In this document: one piece after another, positions 25,519 through 33,744 of the stretch
Numbering within the stretch: position 1 is the first letter of the stretch
How the letters are laid out: each line of letters begins with the position of its first letter
NCBI GenBank assembly: GCA_018105865.1
Contig: CM030834.1
Span: forward strand, 20,602,219-20,666,218
Direction: 5' to 3'
Source of the DNA: Metaphire vulgaris
Taxonomy: Eukaryota > Annelida > Clitellata > Crassiclitellata > Megascolecidae
Length of the DNA: 64,000 bases
Notes under the pieces: generated by a model
What the model saw: only the letters and a program-made list of their open reading frames with translations
The model's database searches: none
What the model was told of the DNA's origin: nothing
Made by a program: the position numbers and the translations under genes

Positions 25519-28500
25519 ATCCATTAGCGAGCGGCGCAGCAGGACCAGCAGTCGTTCCGGCATGTCCGCCGCCTACCCGGAACACACGGGGTCGGGGTTC
25601 GTTGGGGAGCAGGGGCGTAGTCAGGAATTTGATTTGGGAGAGTAGGCCTATAAATATTTTGGGTGGGTATGAATCTTAACTATAAACCACATAAACCATA
25701 TAAACCACATATAACCACATGTAAATCACATATAAAAACTTTAAGGTAGACTGATTTTTTTTTTTTTTTGGGGGGGTATATATACCGATATACCCCCCGT
25801 CGCTACGCCCCTGGTGGGGAGGGGGTTTCGGGAGGGCGGTGGAGGAACGAGACACTTCCTCCGAACGCCGAAAGTGCGCTTCATGCAGATGACGTCCGGA
25901 TGCCATCGAGTAATAATAATTATCAGGTCCTATACAACAGTGTTTCGGCTTCCATGACAGAAAATACATGAACGTTTTTTTCTGGGCCTCTAGTAGCCGA
26001 AGGTAGGCTATAAAATTTGGGATAAGTCCTATCAATCCGTTCTATTTCCCAGGTGACTCGACACATTTTAACCCCTCCTCCATTCCCTTCGACACAACAG
26101 AACTTAAGTAACTACCTTTTGACTACCTAAAAATGCTAAAATCACATCCTAACCGTAACCATAAGTTCACGACCCTTTTGCTGTACAAGCAATACAGATA
26201 TACCGGCATACTAAGCAGTTTTTGGTATTAAAACACCAATGGTATTCAGTCGCAGGCCTACCCCCTTCCCCACCACCCACCCCATCCCACCCCATTCATT
26301 GCATCAGAGAAGCTGCGCAAGTATAATTTTCCTCGGCGCATGACATGCATGGCGAGGCACGTTAAGTACATCCTGTGCAAACTTCTTTTCGTTGATATTT
26401 GCTCGGGTTCGGTTGCCGTGCGTTTGACACCTTTTCCGACCGTTCTCTCGACCGTCTTGTCAGCGACAACCCCAAGAGGTTCACGGCCCGTCGCGTCCCC
26501 GTCCGTCGTCTCGTACCCCCAATAGCGCCGGACGAACGTGTCGGCTGCGACAGGTTTTGTCCCATTGGAAGAAGAGATGGACCGCAGCCTGGTGCATGTA
26601 TGCCTACTTGTCGCCGTCGTCGTCGCGTTGTGTGTTTGCACTTTCTGCGATGTTTACCTGGAAAGTTATACAGGTGTCAGGTGATGGCGTTCCTTTGGAA
26701 CATGTGCAGGCCTACTTACCGATCATCGGCGTAGGCTCGATACTGCGAACCCTGTTTAGCAGCCGTGAATTATTATTGAGTTTTGGAAGGCATACAAGAC
26801 TACTGTGTTTGGTGGTGGTGGTGGTGGTGGTGGTGGTGGTGGTGGGTGGTGGTGGTGGTGGTGGTGGTGGTGGTGATCGTCGCTTTGCTTTTTAATGCAC
26901 CATCCTCTTTGGCGCGGCGCGCAGCACACCGGCATCGTTTCAAGAGAATGTTACAGCTGCCTGGAGCGATGCAGTTACTGTAAACACGAATCTAGAGCAC
27001 AATCGGTGAATTTGGCGGCGGCGTTTGCGTCCAATGCTGATGCAAGTGAATAGGCATTTCAAAAGAAAGAGAAATCATATCACGACGTACTGAAAATCTT
27101 CCGTTCTTCAGAACACGGCAGTCTGCAGGATGGCAGATTTTGTCTCCAGTTACGTCGAAAGAAACGTTGTTTTTGTGTGCGTGATGCTGTGTCTTGTAAC
27201 TCTTGTCGAGCTTGAAATAAAGCACTGGCGATAACATTGACTAACGTGCAAACCATTTGCATCGATATCAACACTACAGATGCGTGATATGTAGACACGG
27301 TTTGTAGCAGGCCTATGTTTCACAACCAACTCGGACAAACCTGCACGGGTGATCCAACCATTTGAGGTGATGCAGTATTTCATCTTACAAGAAGAGAAGA
27401 GAAGATCATAATATGCATAACAGCCATCTGCTCATTGTCAACTTTCTGTTTTTGGTCGAGAAGAATAGGCTATAAGCAACGAAATCTGGAGCTTTGATTT
27501 GTACTTAAGTTCCGCTTCAGCAGTCATTTTAATTTGACTGCGTGACAAAGGTCGCTTTGGGGGGCGGTGGCCCCGGGTATTCACCAGACGGGGGCATCCA
27601 AATTGACTCGGTGACATTTTTGCTCGTCAACACATTTTTTACATAAAAACCCTTAAAATTATCAATTTGGCCACCGGGGCATCCACACCAGATAAGGGCG
27701 TCCAAATTATTGTCTCAGCGACCTTTTTAGCTCGTTAACAGGTAACACCGAAGTGGCAGGGGGCATCCAGATTTACATTGACCCCGGGCATCCACCATTC
27801 TCTGGCACGCCTGTGCCGCCACTGTCTGCTGTTCAGTCGCTGACCAGTCGTTATGAATTCTTGTTGCGGCCACTTTAAGTGGCTGTGTATTTTTAAAATA
27901 TAAGCAACTTCCAATTTATAATCTTGACTCTTTGCTGTATTTGTTTAACTCGAAAACAGTCGATGTATATTTGTATATACAGTATACCTCGCTATTCCGG
28001 AACCCTGGCTATGCCACGGTGACCATTTTGGATCGTTCTCCGACTAGCCGATCACCGTCTGTTTGGAATATAGGCCCCGGCCTATTACGAGCCCACTTAA
28101 TTCTCTCGTTCTTGTCATCCCAGTGGTTTCTTAAGAACAGCAGACCTTGTATAGCATTTTCAGTCAATGAGTCAATGACCGTTATATATTTCCTGCTCTA
28201 CGTGTATATAGCCTATACTGCCTTTCGATAGTTGTGTTGGGTTAAGTGTAGAGTTGTAAAGAAAAAGATTGCTTTTCTATTCTGATCTGTGCTTTGTAGG
28301 GTTTAAAAATTTAATAAGAGCACAAGCCCGACAGGTCACAAACAAACAGACCGATATATATATATATATACTGTATATATATATCGATATACCGATGATA
28401 TATATATACTGTACATATATATCGATATACCGATGATATATATATATATATATATATACTGTATTTTTGGCTGTTAAACTTCTATATATATTGTTATGAC

Positions 28501-28530
28501 GATGATGTTTCTATCTTAGTTAATTGTATA

Positions 28531-28593
<63 letters not shown>

Positions 28594-30341
28594 CGAGGAA
28601 CAAACCTAAAAGCCTTCTACTTTTGCGTCCATTTGCAGATTAAAAATTGAAGACATGACGTTGGACGACAGCGGTGTCTACGCCTGCGAAGGGTCGAACA
28701 GCTTCGGCAAAGAATCGACGCAAGGAGGCGTCGTCGTCAAAAAGGGTGAAGATGCACGCGCAGTTCATTCGACTTTGCCATAGGCCTAAAGGCTTCAGAA
28801 GACCCGGAGTCAGAAACTGGACCCTAATAAAATTAAGAATTCCTAAGACTAAAAGAGCTCCCATAACAATCTATATCAGCGATAGGCCTAATAATAAATT
28901 TACAATTATAATTATAATAATAAATTTACAATTATAATAAATATATATATATATATATATAAATAAACAGATGGTTCTTAGTTCAGGTGTTTGCTGGTGT
29001 CACAAGACGTGGTTTAGTGATTATATGACGTCTATTTTACACTGGCTGCCTTATAGTTGATATGTTATCTTTATGGTGCCATTCCATATTTCAGAGCTAC
29101 TCCATCCTCTTAGCTCTATCCCTGGTCGGCCATGTCTTCGGTCCACACAACCAATGGTCTTCTCAGTGTTCTAAGCACGAACCTCCTTAATTGTTCCTGA
29201 AAGGAGGTTTTGAATCAGTTGGCCCTATCCTTTGGAATGCTCTTATTGTTCTAATTCTATGCCCTCTTTTTGAAACGACTTAAAACTTATCTCTTTGTCA
29301 ATATACAGTAATTTGCTGTGGAAGCGCTTCTGAGTGATCTTTAGAACGCTATACAAATATTTTGTTACATTACATATATATATATTATATAGTTCCAGAT
29401 CTATGTTTAGCTCTGCAAATAACATTTTCTGTGTGTTTTGAACTACAGCATATGTAATATTTTAGAACGCATGTTCAGATATTCTGTACATTAACGTGGG
29501 TTACCACTATGCGGTTTCAATGTATCTCTTCTTGCAACATTGTATAGGCGTGAATCCCAATAGGGACTGGTTGTCCGACCTTGACGACGCTGACGATCTG
29601 GACATGGACTCTGACGTATTTGGAGACAATCAGGAATACGGTTTAACGGGCGACGGGAACGCCAGAAAGAAACCCGCCCCAAAGACACCCCAAAGAAGAC
29701 CAGGGTGAGCACTGTCTGTCGGTCGGGCGTATAAATGCCTTCGAATCTACAATTTTATCGAAGAAATTTGCTTTGGCAAATTCTTATAGCTCACGATTCA
29801 TTCGCGTATAAGGTAAAATTTTAAGCCAATAAAATATTTCAATAAGAAGTGTTTGAAGAGGAGTGTGGACAATAGCTTTTCTGTGTAGTCTTTGTAGGGG
29901 CAAAGGGGAATTATACGGTCTCTACTTACTGGTCATCCGCTATATAGGCCTAGGCCTACCGACTCAGCACCTGTATCTGATTTTAGAGGTAAAGAGACAG
30001 ATGAAGGCAGAGGTGTCGATGGCTACTGCCAACCGTATCGTGGAGCAACGTGCGCCCGTTTTGTTGGGAACAGAAGCATTTACGTACACACCAACACTGA
30101 ACTCGGAAACATGGAAGAGGCGCTGACGGGTAATCAGTCCATTGCATTCCTTGCAAGAAAAAAAGTAATGTTTCTGCAGATTTGATCGAATAGGCGTCTT
30201 AATTCTCAGAATTAAGTTATTGTTATTAAGTTATTGTTATTGTTATTAATTAAGTTATTCTCAGAATTGGTTATGATCTTGGTCGTGTAATAGGCCTAAT
30301 AATAATAGGCCTAATAATAATAGGCCTAATAATAATAGGCC

Positions 30342-30385
<44 letters not shown>

Positions 30386-30688
30386 TATAAGGCAGTCATT
30401 TGCTTTTCTATTGTGAAACTCAACTTTAAGCCGATCTTGGCAAACCGCAGGCTTTCTTAGTGAATCGACTATCTTCCAAATATTATGATTTTTATCACGA
30501 ACATGGATAAAACAGAAGACACATTTTGGTCTTTAATTAAGACGCGTATTGTTTTATGCCTCCAATTACGTTTGTAGCATGCGTGTCATCAGCGCATTAG
30601 ATTCTATCAGATAAACTTATAAAAAAATGATGAAAACGATAGAAGTCAAGAACACGGTGTCTTTTGTGACCGAATTAAGACGATCTCT

Positions 30689-30780
<92 letters not shown>

Positions 30781-31115
30781 GTTCAGCTCGTTTGACTATA
30801 ATTGCCACAACGAAGGAAATCTCTCAACGATGTGCCGAGTCAGCGATTCCCGCCCTGTGCCACTTTGCATTTCCGCTGTGCGAGTCGTCGGCGCGGCGAT
30901 CTCGCCCCGAAAAGTCTGTCTCGAGGACTGCGAAATATTGGAGAAATCGATGTGCAAGAAGGAGTTCGACGCAGCTGCAAAATCAAATTCAAAAGTTGGC
31001 AAGTACAGAAATTATGTGTGCTTTTTAGGTTGAATTTTTACTACATGAATGCAAAATCAAAGACCTTAGACTATTGACACAGGCTTACTTAGCCTCCTAA
31101 GCCACTTAAAATCAC

Positions 31116-31189
<74 letters not shown>

Positions 31190-33538
31190 GGCCCTATTAT
31201 TATTAGGCCCTATTATTATTAGGCCCTATTATTACTGGCTTCATCAGAATCTCGTCCAGATCGTGAAAGTTCCCTGCGTTTTGAAAGCTATCGGTGGTGG
31301 GAAAATGTATTTCCTCGATTTCCTGACAGGCCTTCATGATTACCTATTTCTCTCTCATCGATTCGCATAAATTATTGGATGCGAATGCCTGAGTGCATCA
31401 CGTACTTCCCTCGGCCAAAAAAACTGCCGGTCGCTGTCACCGCTAATGGCGGTTGCATTGGAACTTCCCAGTCACGCACGACTGGCCAGAAACGCAGTCT
31501 GTTCACTCGCTCACAGTCACAGTGCGTCGATTATGTTCCATTTCTAAATACGACTTTCAACTAATAATTATAATAATTGTATGCCTACTTTTTCAAGCGA
31601 TGCGTTTGCGGAAGTTACTGCAAAGTAAAATCAGCAAGGCCGTATACCCATAGGGTATTTGGCGCCTGTGGCACGGTGGGCGGGTGGGTGGGTCAGAGAA
31701 TTAAATTAGCAGGTTGAAAATCTTTAATTAACAAATCACGACATTCCATTGACACAAGGGTAAAACTGCAGGTGCACATTTCTGGCTTTTGCTGGTACGA
31801 ACTGGCGTCCAAAGTCAGTTTTCTCAGTTTCTTCTCTTTTTACGCTGAGTAGAGCAAGAGCACCGAGTTTTCTTGGCCCCTTTCTAGTGGCGCCCAGGGC
31901 ATCATCCATACTTACCATACCCTAGGTACGCCACTGAAAATCAGAATGTGTTCTGGCCATTCAAATGGAGTTTTTTATGCGCTGCCTAAATGAATTCACT
32001 AGTTGTCAGGCTTGTCGTGATGATTGTAACCCGCTGCTAAATGCTAATGAAACAAATGGCCACGGTTGATGAGAGGACAATGAACTGATTTTTATGTGCC
32101 TTAAATTTCAAATAGATATCAGTGTCTTGCCTGATTGCCTGTTACACGCCGACGACAGTGACAACTGCATTCCGATAGAATTCGCTTCATCTATTGAAAA
32201 TCCATATGGTAACCTTGATATTACGTGTGTTTATGTGTGTGTGTGTGTGTGTGTGTATGTGTGTGTTTGTTAATTCATTAGGGGCTGTCCATAATTACGT
32301 CAACAATTTAGGGGAGGGAGTTTGAAAAAGTTTGACAGTTGTTGACAGGGGAGGCTCTGGATCAAGTGGGGGCCGTTGGGGGCAACTTCTAATCATGGGG
32401 GCCAACCATTTGTTGCTTAATGTAAGTTGACGTCAATTTCAATAGGGGCACAGGCCCCTTTGACAGGGGGAGGGGAAATAATCAACAATTCACTTTTTAA
32501 ATTTCAAAAAATGGAATACTACCTATTAGGCCTACAATGGGAAAAAAGTATGGCAAAAAAGGTCATCACCACCACATTTTGACACTGGATGAGCAAAACA
32601 GGGAAAAATGGTCATCACCGCAAAAAATAATAACCTTGTTATTGGGACCTGTCATTGATCTTGGGGGGGGGGGGGGGGGTGTCAAAAGTTTTTGACGTAA
32701 TTATAGGGGTAATTAAAATTTGACAGTTGTTGACAAGGGACAAGGGAAGGGGGTCAAAAATTGCCCAAAAAATTGACGTCATTAATGGACAGCCCATTAG
32801 GCCTAATGCATTTTGATTCCGCGTAACAATTTTGATAGACTAGTCGATTTCATAAAAAAGATATGACGTTTTTATTGTCATATTCAGGCACACACTATTA
32901 AGTTTCACTTTTGATAGGCACGCAGTCAATCTTTGTTCTGCTGCACAGTGGCGGCTCCAGGATTTGGCAAGCGGGAGGGGCGTTGGGGTGGCAAATTCTA
33001 ATCATCGAAAGGCCAACCATTTGTTGTTAGGTATGTAGTATTAAGCAGTGCTTTTTTTCTAAGAAAAAAGGTTTGGGAACCCATCCTTTTTTACTCATCA
33101 ATAAAACAGGTGTGGGAACGCCGCATCTATACGTTCCCAAACACATTATTAGATATCCATATTTAGGGTTCCAGCAGGCAAAACAGGTGTGGGGAGCAGG
33201 CACTGAAAAAAGCCCTGGACTAGGAGGGGCAGGCGGTCCGCTGGGGAGCAGGCCTCCCAGAGGCACGGTCCCCCGCCACTGGAGCAGCCACTGCTGCTGC
33301 AACGATGGGATCATTGGGGTGTGGCTTATGCGCCGCTGACAATATTTTCCTCTTCAATCCACGGTAACTCAAAAATTCAATTCTCTGTTTTCATTCTCTT
33401 TTGGAAAATCTGATATTCAAGTAGGCCTATCTGAGTCTGCGAGAAAGTCTAGCACTATCTTCGACAACATATCAAAGCAGGTTACTTATTACACTCATCC
33501 CAATGCTCTAATATCTACTATCTAGTCGCCTGGACTAT

Positions 33539-33606
<68 letters not shown>

Positions 33607-33673
33607 GGTATCTCCAAATCCTCTTTTCAATGTCTTAAAATAATAATAATATTATTATTAATATTAATAACGT

Positions 33674-33744
<71 letters not shown>

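Noticed and set aside
26258..26895. Overlapping frames on both strands around 26.3-26.9 kb
   Set aside because: They overlap in several frames, run into the (GTG)n repeat and show no family motif; judged chance frames in a GC-richer intron patch.
27555..27826. Another possible CAGTGGCGG-type element ending CCGCCACTG
   Set aside because: The right end is clear but neither a left end nor a target duplication could be identified.
31382..31520. Kringle-like segment: [21 protein letters not shown] followed in another frame by [13 protein letters not shown]
   Set aside because: Cysteine spacing and the WN...H pattern recall a kringle start, but it lies before the end of the CRD, needs a frameshift, and lacks the rest of the domain. 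Order in known RORs is CRD then kringle.
32116..32122. Alternative acceptor for ROR exon 7 at AAATAG|AT
   Set aside because: It would add ISV in a phase incompatible with the exon 6 donor; the downstream ATCAG|T keeps phase.
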